Shown here: positions 47,468 through 60,094 of the stretch, in pieces
Layout: every line of letters starts with the position of its first letter
Numbering within the stretch: the stretch's first letter is position 1
Source of the DNA: Balanoglossus misakiensis
Lineage: Eukaryota; Hemichordata
Assembly (NCBI GenBank): GCA_040954595.2
Contig: CM082591.2
Location: 1,116,001 to 1,180,000, forward strand
Direction: 5' to 3'
Length of the DNA stretch: 64,000 nucleotides
Notes under the pieces: model-generated
The model's input: the letters and a program-made list of their open reading frames with translations, nothing else
Told to the model about the DNA's origin: nothing
The model's database searches: none
Program-made: the position numbers and the translations under genes

Positions 47468-48135
47468 AACTTCAATTGAACTCGGTTACCACGTTGCAAG
47501 GAATGTTTGAAGGAGATGACAAGCTTCTTTCCTCAATTCAATTTCAAGATGGTGTCCTCAAAGTGACCTCAGCCAGGTCACAGAAAACTCCCTAGCAAAG
47601 CAAACTGATGAGGACATTGCCTCGTTTTGAATTCAGGTCCTTTTAAGTGACCTTAAGTTAAGGTCACTTTTATTTGATCAGCAGAAACTCTTTAACAGGG
47701 CCGTGGCTGGGATAAATCGAGCATTAAAGTTTTTTTTCTTTAGCCTAGTTAGTTCGGATCAAACTTCACTGACGAAAAGTGTCCAATTTAGTAGCAAATA
47801 GAACTTGTGAAACGTTGTGCGTGCGTTCGATAAAAGGATATGCTTGGCACATATGTTAGTAGGTTGGGGATTGACGTGCATTTAAAATACGGGGTCTGTA
47901 CTCTGAATGAAAGAGACTCGTAACTCATAGAATGTACGTACCCTAGGTCGTGATTTATTTATATGTACTAATTCTAGTTGTACACATTTTATCCGCACAA
48001 GAAAAAAAGTTAAATGGCGCATCAAATCTCAAAACAATCGGACAAGGCTACAGGCATGTCCTGAAATCTCCCGTTTCTCTAAAAATGATATCAGTGCGTT
48101 TATTTCTTTATGTGAACATGGTTCTCCTCCGCAGA
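47468..48135. other. SDR gene 3' region
   Basis: Probable 3' UTR of the SDR gene. A minus-strand AATAAA (TTTATT at 47954-47959) lies about 180 bases past its stop. The rest is spacer upstream of the orphan exon. Nothing coding was supported. Confidence 0.5.
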
Positions 48136-50277
48136 CTAAATCCCACAATCAGGGAACTCCACTTTTTTCATCATAGGATAAGCAATGTTTATTAAAAACG
48201 CAGAACCATTCTGGTTGTCGCAATCTTTGACCAACTTGACGACAGCATCAGTGACAGACGATATTCTGTTGATAGAAAATAACGATGCGCCAATTACTGG
48301 CTAGCTGAAATAATTAACCTTTGTAGATTGAAGTATTTGATCGATTAAAAATATGCAGGTAGTATTGGGTCTTTAATATTTGACTATAGGGATGAGGTTG
48401 GCTGAGTAGATGAAGATTATATACATACGGCAAAAAGTTGATTTGTTTCATGACAGCTCTTAGTTCTTGCTCATACGGATACCCAAACTTCAAAGCATCA
48501 TGTAATGGGGTATCCATTAGGCCAGGACAAATGACGATAACCCTCAGTTTATTCTCAAGAAATCTTGGCTCATTCTGTATAAAAGTGATAATACATGTAA
48601 GTGAAAAGTTTCAAAGCGCATATGTGAAAGTAATAAGTTCGGCTGCCTTGGATTATCATGATAACGGAAAATGACGTGGGTAAACGAGATGTAGCACAGT
48701 TTTTACCAGAACACAACAAAATAAGATGATTCGATTAAAAACAACATCTTACCGCTACAGTTCTTGAAAATTGTATGACGCCAGCTTTTGTAGAAGAGTA
48801 GACGGATAGCAGAGGCATTGAAGCGATACCTTTGGCGAAAACAGGAGTAATTCGAAACACAAAATGAGCGCCTGCATGAGTGGAGTGGTCTTATTCATTT
48901 TCTGCTCTACTATCTACGATGATTTTCCCGATATGTTAGTTATATTTCAAGTATATTCCAATTCAGTACATTAAATTCATTCGACATGTTTTTAAAGACA
49001 AGGGAAGTGCACATTTTGTGTATCAAATCGCTTCTTGTAGCACTCACGGGCATTGTAACTGTGGATTGTGGGCATACACATTTTGCGGGCGTTTCTGGGA
49101 CCGCTTATTTTCTGACCCTTTTTTCGATGTTTTTTTTCTCGATAAAAATTACCAAAAGCTATGTATGTTAACTCCAATATATAAGGTGATAGGCAACTAT
49201 ATCCAAAATATGAACGTTCTATTATACTTGTGCAGAAATCGGTCACAACAATAGGGGCCCGAGTAGGGGCCCGAGAGTTTCCCGACCGTCTTTCTTGAGG
49301 GACTGTGTCTGCAGTTACCTAGTTCTGACGCCGTGTTGATAACCAATCCTCCATTTCCACCGTTCGCTGTTCCCATGTAATCTAAAGCCAATTTGGTTCC
49401 CATTATGACGGCTTTCTGTAGATTTGGAAATGATGAGAACCAAAGTTTGAGGAAAAAAATCATTCCTGAAATAACAAATCACTACAAATCAACTTCGGCC
49501 AAAACAGCTGCGTAAAATGTTATTCATTTACGTCATTAAAATTGCAGTCAATTATCATTATGAAAGTTTCCCTCCCTCCCTTACCAAATTGATATCTAAA
49601 ATGCGCTCCCAGTTCACATCATGAAGGATTCCAGCATTGTTGCAGAGAATGTCGATCTGGCCAAATTTGAATTGGCTCTTTTCAAATGCATCTGCAAAAA
49701 GAAAATCTTACATTAAAAGTGGGGCGACAATTTGCTCTGAAAATGTTGTCAAATGTAGATATTTTGTATGTAAAGGTCATGAATTTTCACGGAATAAAAA
49801 CATATCAGAAATTCGAAGTTTGACTTAATGATAAATGATTAACAGAAGAAGAATGGAACAAGAATGGAATTACATAACGTTAACTCTGTTAACCTACTTT
49901 TTATATCTGCTTCGGAGGTCACATCGCAGTGCACATACAGAACTTTATCTTCACCGTATCTAGCTTTTAAGGATTCACTGGCTTTTTGACCATTGTCGTC
50001 ATTAATATCAAGCAAAGATACTCCCTGGAAATGATGAAGAGAACAAGCCTCATAGTCATATGAAAGTGTACTTTAATAGTGTACAAAATATTTTCTTTCC
50101 AGACAATCTCGCGATCTGCTCTACAGATAAACAAATACACACGTCTGAGAATGAGAGAATTGAGGTCACGTAATATTCACAAACCTTTGCCCCCTCCTTC
50201 AAAAAAGTCTGGACTAACGCTGCGCCAACTCCACTGGTAGCTCCTGTTACCATGACAACTTTGCCGTGGATGTCCAT
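48136..50277 (-). CDS. HPGD-like short-chain dehydrogenase/reductase (complete)
   Basis: Seven exons, complement(48136-48265, 48429-48574, 48753-48829, 49319-49415, 49585-49691, 49898-50024, 50185-50277), phases consistent, 258 residues. Classical SDR landmarks: TGATSGVG cofactor loop, an Asp at the end of beta-2 (SLLDINDDNG) favouring NAD+ over NADP+, CDVTSEADI, NNAG, INTAS with the catalytic Ser, the YSSTK pair (about Tyr152/Lys156) and CPGLMDT. Overall order and length match 15-hydroxyprostaglandin dehydrogenase [NAD+] and its invertebrate relatives. A role in oxidising prostaglandin-like or other hydroxylated lipids is inference. The donor after exon 6 was taken as CC|GTATGT, because it alone keeps the last exon in frame. 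Confidence 0.9.
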
Positions 50278-52261
50278 AATAATGTGCGTCGGTTGAGGTG
50301 GGTCGTTCTGGAATATCTGGGGGACTGGGAAGCCGATTTGAAACCAGTTTGGTTGGGAAAAGAACAAATAAGTACAAGTAGATTACAGAGACTTCGACAA
50401 ACACATAGGGCAAGTACGAAAGGTTGAAGGTTAAAAGGTGCTGTCTGTACCAGTGACCCTGTGCGGCAGTTTCTGAAACATTTCTACAAACCTTTTCTGC
50501 CATCCACCCTGTAATAACATCCACTCACAGAGGCCACTGCACGGGGAATGAATATTATACTAAAATTGTAGCTCGTAATGTCTTTAGAAGTTCTGAGAAT
50601 AGTAGCGTAGAAAACATATGGTGGATTGGTGGTATATCACCAGTTACATATTCGGTGCTCATATCCAGCTCGTTAACTAACATCCTATTCTAGATTTTTA
50701 GGGATTGCAGCATATGTTTATTGTTGTGTTTTATACTAAAGCTGGACTTGCTTGCTCTGTGAGTTGGCACGACAGGTATGGGCTCGTATCCTATATAATG
50801 CAAGTCTTTTGCTTCATGCAAAAATAATCCAAAAAGTTGAATGATACCAGACACACAACATCGATATTCCAACAAAGCAACTTTCGAAGCTTTACTTCTC
50901 TTTTTCAATTTCAAATACACGTAATATTCTCTTTACATCGCTAAAATATCACAACAGAATTTAAAAAGACAAAACAAAATATTCAAAAGCCCTAAATAAA
51001 GTTATGGGCCTTCAGGTTGATTTCTTTTATGATTTAGGTGAATCCAGAAAATCAGCTCAACCTCACACACATGGTTTTCTTTCTTTCTGCATCAGTTTCC
51101 TCATTCTTGCAACAGTCTTGTCTCAAAAATACAAACTGACCCTGTATTAGAATATTACAACTCTTATCTGCACATACACTTACATTTTCCACAGATTGAT
51201 TTCCGTAACAGAATGACAAAAACTATTAGGTTATACACGTACAAGTGTCCTTTGACAGTTATGTCCAAGCCATTCAGAAAACTCATTCCTCATGTGATAA
51301 ACACCAGTCACAAAACAGTTTGTGAAAAATACATTTGGGCTTGCTACTAATGTACATTTCTTTGAGCACGATCAAAATTAATCACAAAAATTACAAAGTC
51401 GCAAAGTAAAATACAATAAAATCATGTAATCTGGCTGCAGACGTAGACCATGTTCCCAATGCAACAAAGATAGTTAAATTCAAATTGAAAGTGTACATAG
51501 AGTTCCTTCTTGTGTGCAGTTTTCCAGAGGAGAATTCAGAAATTATTAGGTGGACCAGTTCCATACATAGTTGTCTGTTCTAGGCTGGTTGGTGAAAAAA
51601 ATCTGAAAATAAGGTTTTCAGCTTGGTAAAAATGGAGTAATGTGACAGAGCACTGGCCAATGTTTCTAAAATGGCAACAGAGTAACTTTCTGTTTTCTTA
51701 ATATTTTGTTCCTAATGAAAACATACATTACTATGACTTGTGTAACACACATGGTATGTGATTAGACCTTCCCAATGAGTATGAATTGTTCACCAGTTGT
51801 TTTAACCCTTTCACCCCCCAGTTCCCTCTTCAGAGGTCCAACCTTACCATAGAAAACAATGGGTTTGGACTGAACCATGGTGGTGAAAGGGTTAAATAAG
51901 ACACAGAATGTGGCATTTCTGACTGCAAACTTAAGCGAAGACACTAGAAGCCATGATGTTAGGCATGCAGGCAAGCAGATAATGCTTTCAATATATTTTA
52001 CCATTGGTGAAAATGGGTGTATATTCTCTATGCACAGCTATGGGTTTACATGAAATACTACAGGCATTTCTATAAATGAAAAGAAATGGTACAATGAAAA
52101 TAGCAAAGCTCAGAATATATAACCCTAAATACCCCTTGGTCACTTTGATGATGTACTTTTTTTTAATACACAACAAAATAACAGATAACTTGCAATGCAT
52201 GAGAAAATACACCCATATTCAACACTCTTATAGACCTGTATTTAATGAAGTGATGCGGTTA
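50278..52261. other. SDR promoter and 3' UTR of the minus-strand SR gene
   Basis: The SDR 5' side lies near 50278-50600. The rest is AT-rich and probably the long 3' UTR of the SR-protein gene (possible minus-strand AATAAA near 50717). It contains foldback repeat copy 4 at 51802-51895. No supported gene. Confidence 0.45.
51802..51895. repeat. Foldback repeat copy 4
   Basis: Runs from ttaaccctttcacccc to ggtgaaagggttaa, about 94 bp. Almost the same as copy 2, in the same orientation. Confidence 0.85.
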
Positions 52262-55200
52262 TCAGGCTGAGTCTATAATGACAGCAGATTTCTCGATTTC
52301 AGCAAACCTTCTCTGTGGGCTGCTAAGTTCTCTCGGCGGTGAACCAGATTCGCTCCTGGAAAGAGAAATGAAATTTTTGCTCGTATCAAATTTCTTAATT
52401 GTAAATAAAACACATGGAAGATGAAGAAGGACCTTGAATATGTTGGAAAACGTTGAACACAGGTGGTATGACTACAGTCAAAGCCTCCATCTCTTTCGCC
52501 AATTATATGTTTTTTGCGAGTTTTATCGAGCGACCAGCAAGAAGATATCTGGTCCTCAGGACGAGAGCATCAGGTCCTGACCACACCTTGTATACATGAC
52601 CACTCACCTTCTTTTGCGAGGACTCTTGCTTGAACTTCTTAAAGACCGAGATCTGCTTCTGATAAGTAACAATGAAAAGTTCACATCCGGTAAGTCCTCC
52701 AATATATGATTTATAGGAAAGGCACTATGATTAGACTATACGATTAGAGTGTGAAACACCAATATAAGGAGGCAATTTTTCTGTACAAATGTAATGCATG
52801 CATGTATATTAGAGACAAGTCTCACAAAATGTCAGTGGTATAATTACTGTAGTATGCGCAGATTTTTTATGGGATGGCCAAGCAAAAAAGGGTGCCACCA
52901 CGTATGTAAATTAAAGATGATTGTGCATAGTTTGGCAGTAACCGTAAAAATTTACCTTTGCTGTGGTATGGGTGATCCACCCTCTCTGTCTCTGGACGTT
53001 CGTGACCTGGAACGTGACCTTGATTTGGATCTAGAGACACTTCTGTGAAATAAATATAAAGAAGTTTACTTCATGGGTCGAAGTCTTTCTTACATTGTAT
53101 TGGTGTGTAATGTTTATCATGTGACTTCTGAAAGGTCATAGATGATAGCAAATTAAAGCAGACCGCCATTCAAAAATCATGCTTTCACAGTTTGCATGAC
53201 CTCTACAAGCAATTTGGATTTTTTTCTTGTGTCACCACTCAATCTGTTAGTCAGAATAATGTCTTAGAGAGCTCACAGCACTGTATGATTCAGTTACACA
53301 TACCTGTCTCGGCTGTAACTTTTTCTACTGCGTTTCCTAAATAGGATGAATCAGAAAACACTTTTCAGCTTAATCCTGATAAACTCTACCAACAAAATGC
53401 CAGGATGTAAAGGTCACATAGGGGTCATGAAATCAGCCAATAGGGGCCAAGGATGGATGTATTACCTGTCGGGGGTTCGGCTCCTGCTACGGCTACGACT
53501 GCGCGTTCGAGAACGTCTGGATCGAGAACGTCCTCTAGAACGAGAACGAGATCGTGATCGACTATACCCGGGAAAAAGAATTAAAACGGAAAAAAAGTCA
53601 CTATCTGACATTTGTTAAAATTAAATACCAACCCCGAAACACTGTCACTATTCCATTCCGTATAACCACCCATTTTTTTCGAATGTTCATCGAATGGAGT
53701 ACCCAAAGTTGCCTCGCATCTATATTACAATTGTGCATGGTTCAACCCAATCATTTTCAATTATGAGGTTCGACGTATGTTGAAAAAAAGTGCAAGTTAT
53801 AGCTTCCACAAATGACCTCATTTCTGTCTGTTTGCTGACTTTCAACCAAATGCAAACTGAAAATGCTATAACCTAAAAAAACATGTACATTTGTGCTTTC
53901 ACAAGACATATACAGGGCCAAAATTATTCCATTTTGATGAAAAAAGAGCGGAAATTTGACTTTTTTTGGAGCTGTGATCAATTATGCATATTATTCATAG
54001 AAACTAGCCCTGAGCACAAAACCATGATATGTCTATTGTGAACAGAACAAATGAACAAGACAAAAGAAAAACCTCGTTATCAACGTGTACATACATGTCT
54101 GACTGGCCCTGCCAAATTTTAAGCTATACACAAATCTACATAAGCAGTAAGAATGTCGTTTGCTATAGAACCAACTGAGGTTATCTCTGTGCAGTTGAAA
54201 TGAGCAAAGTGCAACGCTGAAAAAAAAATGACTTAACGCACAAGGATCATAACACACTGTTGGGAAGATGGAATGAGATAGACATTGCAGTCAGCATGGT
54301 CAACCATAAGGATGGTGATGGTTAATTACTGGAATGACTTGTTAGTAACAATGATACTTGTATGTATGTATGGCTCCATGTACATGATTAGTTTTCATCA
54401 GAGATACTGCTCACAATTCATATTTGGTGTTATCCAATTATTTTCAGCATATACAATGTGGTGTTGTATTTTAAACACAGCTCACCATTTTAAATCAAGC
54501 TACTACACCAGCCACTTTGTCTAAACATCTTTATTCCAATTTTGCACACGACTATTTTGAGATCCATACATGTAAACCACTATGAGATGAAAAGACTCGG
54601 CAAATTTGTATTTTTTACTGGTCTGTAAAATGGACATATTGAAATTCATTCAATATTTTCTGCCGATATTCAGCTCATTTTTCTTCCTTTTCACTCTTCC
54701 ACTTATTTTGAAAAAAAAAGATTATTTCTGATTTTGGCTATATGCAAGTCTCTACGTGGAAAATTTTAATGTAACAGGAAGCCATACTAATACAAGTTTT
54801 TGTCTGGTTAGTACAGCGGTGATATGAAAGCTAGGGGGAAAGTTAGTTGAAGGGAATAACACGTGTATAAAGGGAGAGAGGCAGGCAGGCAGAAATTAGA
54901 CAACAAAAGGATCACAGGTAGACTGATCGTCAAATATCTGACAAAGGGACTCTTTCTTTGAAGCACTGAGTACTTACCATACATATGCTGATGATTTTAC
55001 ACATTATGGCCCAAAATGGACTTGTAAAACCAGTCAGTATTCAAGTAATGCCATATGACTAGAGTTCCCAAAGGGAGAACACAGCCCTATGTATCATAAC
55101 TTTCAACCACTGCACTCAGAGACCATGTGACCATTTACTTTTCTCGGAAGACTTATCGATTCCTTAACCATATTTTCAGCCGTTTTACCACTATACCAAA

Positions 55201-56445
55201 ACCTCCTATCTTTCTCTACACAGTACAGTAAGGCATCATCATCATCACATTTCATCAAGATCACTCCTATCACATCACTGTTACCATAGTAACCAGTTAC
55301 CATACCACCAAACCAATACAATCGCCTGGCGTGTAGTAGCAGTAAAACGAATGGTCAGAGTAAAGGCAAAAAAAACAAACAAAAACAAACATAGACAAGA
55401 GGCAGCCATCATCAACAACAACAATCAAACATTTCTATTGAATGTAAAGTCTGTTTTTCTATCATGTCATCATAAGGTGTAATTTTTCTCTTCAACTTCT
55501 TGCAATATGATTCAATCGCATCTTCTGCAAAGCATACTTGCAAATTCAACGCATAAGAAAGAAAGAAACGATTCTTACTGGTGTCTGTAACCACGTGTGT
55601 AGTAGCGGCAATCTCGAGAGAAGTGACCCCTTTCTCCACACTGATAGCATCGCAGATTGGGGTCGTAACCTCTACGGCCGCGGCCACGGGTGCGAGGCCT
55701 TGCAAGGCTCACTCTGACCCTGCCACCGCAAAGCATCCTAGAACAAAAAAGATGATTTTCCGTTCACTGCAAGATCTTGGAGATATAAGCATAGGGAGCT
55801 CAGGAAATGTTGTTGTTGGTATTGTTGTTGTTGTTGATGTTAAGATTGATAATAACATCAACAACAACAACATTTCCTAAGCTCCCTATGATATAAGTTA
55901 GCTTTGTATGAAAGAAGAGCAGGTGCATTGTTTGTCTTGTACAGAGGAGGTTTGTCTTTACTGCCATCTTGGAATCATGGTGCATTGTGGGATTGCTGAA
56001 GGAGGGGCACTTGATGTAGGAATGTGTACTGCACAAGTAGCGTCTTCCACGAGTGTCCCTCCAGTGCTATCCCACAGCCCACCGTGTTTCCAAGATGGCG
56101 GTAAAGACAAACCTCGCCTATAATGAGTGATTTTGACACTCACCTTCCGTCCATATCCCTAATTGCTTCCTCCGCATCTTCTCGTTTGCCGAAAACAATA
56201 AAGGCAAAGCAAGGAGGATTCCGGGCAACCCAGACCTCCTCCAACTTCCCGTACTTAGCAAATGACTTCTCTATCTCCTTTCTGGAGCAATCAATTCCTA
56301 GATCACCACAGTAGACCCTTGTCCCGTCCAATTCCCAATCAGGCGAATGAGATTGTCGTGACCGACGTCTACCAGACCCATGGCGATCTCGACGTGGTGA
56401 TCTAGACCGGGACCTCGACCGAGAATAAGATCTGTAATTACTCAT
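52262..56445 (-). CDS. SR splicing factor with RS-RRM-CCHC-RS order
   Basis: Seven coding exons, complement(52262-52355, 52608-52658, 52956-53042, 53304-53336, 53466-53561, 55579-55737, 56144-56445), all phases consistent, 273 residues. Order: an N-terminal Arg/Ser stretch ([14 protein letters not shown]), an RRM with RNP2-like TRVYCGDLG and RNP1-like CFAFIVF, a zinc knuckle CYQCGERGHFSRDC, a long RS domain over four small exons (one of only 33 bases), then a non-RS tail (RRFAEIEKSAVIID). RRM plus CCHC is the SRSF7/9G8 type, a nuclear splicing and mRNA-export adaptor. The leading RS segment before the RRM is unlike SRSF7 and recalls Tra2 layout. A 5' UTR exon probably ends at 57135. The 2-kb intron 53562-55578 could hide a regulatory exon. 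Confidence 0.88.
55791..55889. repeat. Imperfect inverted repeat, GTT/AAC-rich, in SR gene intron
   Basis: atagggagctcaggaaatg followed by GTT repeats is mirrored by AAC repeats and catttcctaagctccctat. It would fold into a long hairpin. Confidence 0.75.
55947..56115. mobile_element. Foldback element with about 50-bp inverted ends in SR gene intron
   Basis: The left end gaggtttgtctttactgcc and the right end ggcggtaaagacaaacctc are inverted copies, and the similarity runs inward about 50 bases (catcttgga, tgtggga). No coding. MITE-like. Confidence 0.7.
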
Positions 56446-58032
56446 CAGGCTTAATCTGAAACAATGCAAAGGTACTAATTAGAAGTGATTAATAATTAAA
56501 ATCTCTGACAATGAATGTATAATACATAATAAAATAGTCCACAGCTGCAGTACAATATGGTGAATGAGTAAAGGTCTGTATTCTGCCTACCCGGTAACTT
56601 TACTGGACATAAGTTAAGATCTCGACGAAATAAACACGTCAACAACACCTTGTTTGGAACACTGTCTGCGCAATGCTGTTGCCTTGTCCAAACCTGTGCA
56701 GTGATCAGCAACTAACATACAATGTAGATAGCACACGTAGAAGGCTTGCAAAACGCAGGCTTCATCAATTTCAATCGCTAATATAATAATATATTCATAA
56801 TTCACCACAGGAAGAGTAAGCGTACCTACGGCACAAAGCCACGTCAGCTAGAATTACAACGAATGCCAATCAACATTATTCATATCATTTTGAATATAAT
56901 CTATATCCAGATAAACTGTTGCACACCGCTCCCCGGTGCGTCGTTGAGGGGGCCTCCCACACGTCCATTGAAATCGATTACTAGTGTATGTTTCTGTATG
57001 TGGCAAGGAAACCAATTCGAGCTAGAATTTACCTGGAAACAGACCCTGTTTTGTTGCAAATAATAAGAAACAAGGAGAATTAAAGTACTCCTTGTGTGCG
57101 AATACATTAGCTCGTCAAGTCAGTGTTTACTTACCGGTGCAAGCCGGAAAAAGACAGGTAAATTTTGCTCGCTTGGTTGAACTGTGATGCGCTGAAAACC
57201 ACGCCAGCAAAATGGCGACTTCGGTAATATTCGGTAGATATCGGATCGACGAGTCTTTAAAAAAGTTTATGAAATAAACAAAATCGCTATCATTTGCTCA
57301 GTCAAATTACAAGACATATGAGTAAATGAAGTGAATTTCAAATGCCAGATATTTTTATCCTCTTAGCGACGTATTAAACACAGTCCGGTATTTTTGCCGA
57401 AGATTTCCGGACTGTAAGTTTCACTCGGCTAATGTATATTACCCAGGGGTCATATCTTCACTGAAACTTCCGGTTACGCTTGAGTCATTTTCTTTGCAAG
57501 ACCGGGTGAGTTGCAGGGAAGATCAACGTAAGTTATCGCAATTATACCATTATATTCATCCGCTAACATTGCTAGTATCATGCAGAATGGTTTTCATCGT
57601 AGTATTGATACCATGAGCATAAAGAAACTTATATATCTGACCTTGATTTGCAGTTTTTAGTTTTAGTTGAAAACGACATGACACGAACGCGCATTGGGCT
57701 GTTGCGCGTTTCTTGTTTGTTGCATGGTAATCAATCTATGTCCTGGGGCATCAACTCATAGCGAGAAATGAATCAAACAATTGAATTCGGGGGATCTCGA
57801 AGGAAACGCGTCTTTCATTGGTATGAATTCGCGGCTACATATTATCTTTGGCATAATACGAAGCCATACAATAAACCTCCCTAGTTAACACCTATTAACC
57901 CAGCATGCCTTGCGTGTCCCAAGCCAGTGCTATGCATCAATAAGTAGGTCATTTTCATTCCATGCTATTCGTGCATCTTATTAATTTTTTTTCGTGATTT
58001 ACTCTGCTTCTGCAGGATAACTCCAAAGAAAG
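56446..58032. promoter_or_regulatory. Bidirectional promoter and 5' UTR region of two SR genes
   Basis: About 1.6 kb lies between the start codons of two head-to-head SR-protein genes. A minus-strand donor (CCG|GTAAG) at 57134-57135 and a plus-strand donor (CAAC|GTAAG near 57528) suggest non-coding first exons on both sides. That would leave a core promoter of only some 350 bases around 57180-57530. No TATA box was recognised. Confidence 0.5.
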
Positions 58033-60094
58033 ATGTCACACTACAATGGTCCCCTAGACTGTAAAGTCTACGTGGGAGATCTAGGGACAAATGGCACAAG
58101 ACATGAAATTGAGCGAGCATTTGTCCATTACGGTCCACTGCGCAATGTTTGGGTTGCAAGGAATCCTCCAGGATTTGCATTTGTGGAGTTTGAAGATCCA
58201 AGAGATGCTGAAGATGCTGTCAAGGGACTTGATGGACGGTAAGACTTGGTCATAATGAAGATCACATTTCCCAAAAGATATATACATTTAGGTGATACCT
58301 GTGGTAGTTCAATTTGTCAAGTTGAAAGATGCATTATTTAAAGACAGATTACAGTCTTGGATGAGGTGTTTTTATAATGTTGATTTTCAAATTCTATTAA
58401 ATTCTATTATCTGCATCTCTTACAGTTTACTGTGTGGGGTCAGAGTAAGAGTTGAAGTTTCCTCCGGTAAAAGTCGTTGGGCCAAGTGGGGAAGGCCACC
58501 ACCACGCAGGTCGTTCTCTGAAGAGCGTTGTTACGAATGCGGGAAGCGAGGACATTTTGCCAGAGACTGTTACTATGCCCGGGAGAGAGGCGGTAGTCGT
58601 AGCCACGGTGGTGGCGGCGGCGGAAGTGGTAGCCGATCATCAGGATCTAGAAGACGATCCAGGTAATATGGCAAGAAATTCTCTGAATGAACTTGGATAT
58701 TCATTCAAATGTGCACACACTCACAAGTGTTAATCTATCTCCATCTAGTTACTGTACAATCATTCCATTGTCTATGTGTCAAACTGTTTAAAAGTATGAT
58801 GCCCCCCACCCCTGTTCTTTTAGGAAAAACTAACAAAATATTGAGATTATTTGAAACTGGATAATTTGAAATTTGATTTATTTTGGCTCTGAACTGTGAT
58901 CCGGAAATCCTCAGCATGGAAAGTCTGGGATATTAAATCCACTTCTATTTAATTCATTCTCTGATTTCCGGTAGTACCCACCTTATTTCTAAGCAATGAA
59001 TTAAACCCTCCATGATTATTCCTCTCTTTGAATCCATTTTTATGAAAGAAATATATTTTCATGTGCTTTTCTTTGTCACCGTTTTTATTAACCAAGCTAC
59101 CCCCATTGTTTCAGGGATATGTTCAGCGTTTAGTCAGCATTCTGCTAGTTTTGTCAGCATGCACTCATATGATCACCATGAGAACATCATGTGATCATCT
59201 TGTGAACAACATGTGCAACTTTTGAGTTCAGCACAGTCGGCTATTGGCCCAGGGCGTGCGTCATTGACAACCAACCACCCTTGGAGAATCTCTTTTCCTA
59301 AAAGTTCAGCTTATCAACAGGCTGTCGGAAATTCATCAATTTTCAGTCGACTTCTAAAAGTTACACTTGGCCATGCTCAGCCCTGGCAGCGCTCGAGTTC
59401 AGCCATGGGGTGTCACAACACGACATCTTGGGCTATCTTCTATATACTGCGAAAGGTTGTTGAATACATCGTTTCAATATCTCTCTTATTTAGCAATAAA
59501 AGGAGATAAAGTCGAGATAAACAACCAGAAAAAATGCTTTGTTTCCTCCAATATTTCATCATTTTATAATCATCAAAAGAAACTTCTTTGTGCATACAAA
59601 TATTGATTAAAAAGACAAGGGGGGTCATTTCAGAATGACAACTTTGTAAAAGTTGAACACTTAGATTTCTCTGATTCATAAAACCTGTGAAAAATATTTC
59701 ATTATACACCAGTAATGCATTGTATATTTGTAGGATTTTGTATAAGAAACTTGGCTGAAACTTTTAAGAATAATAATGTATTGTGGTAACTCTTTTATAG
59801 CAGCGAGGCTGCAGATATCAAGTTGTAATCCCGGCTAATATTGCTCTTGTTTCTTCCAAGGTCTCGCTCCAGATCTCGGTCTCCATATAGACGCAGTTAC
59901 AGTCGCAGTAGAAGTCGAAGCCGCAGCAGAAGCAGCAGCCGGTAAGTGTGCAGTATTTAGCGTAGTTGCCCTGCTACGCTTAGGACATTTCCGCTATTCT
60001 TGCAGTTCAGTTTGTCGACCACAGTCATATTGATGCGCTCCTTGCCATTGATAATACTCAGGGATGTTCTTTATTTCATTCCAGGTACAATTAA
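58033..60094 (+). CDS. SRSF7: SRSF7-like SR splicing factor (RRM, zinc knuckle, RS)
   Basis: Exons 58033-58238, 58426-58662, 59861-59941 and 60085-60094, phase 2 at each junction, 177 residues. The RRM is close to the SRSF3/SRSF7 type ([49 protein letters not shown]), then [14 protein letters not shown], a Gly-rich stretch and a short RS domain ending RYN. The zinc knuckle favours SRSF7 over SRSF3. It is shorter than vertebrate SRSF7 because the RS domain is brief. The last coding exon adds only three codons. AATAAA at 60296-60301. It is the paralog of the divergent SR gene next door. The 1.2-kb intron 58663-59860 is where an autoregulatory poison exon would be expected (inference). Confidence 0.93.

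Noticed and set aside
53346-55880. Plus-strand Arg/Leu-rich and Thr/Ala-rich frames in the SR gene region
   Set aside because: They are antisense shadows of the RS and zinc-knuckle exons of the minus-strand gene.
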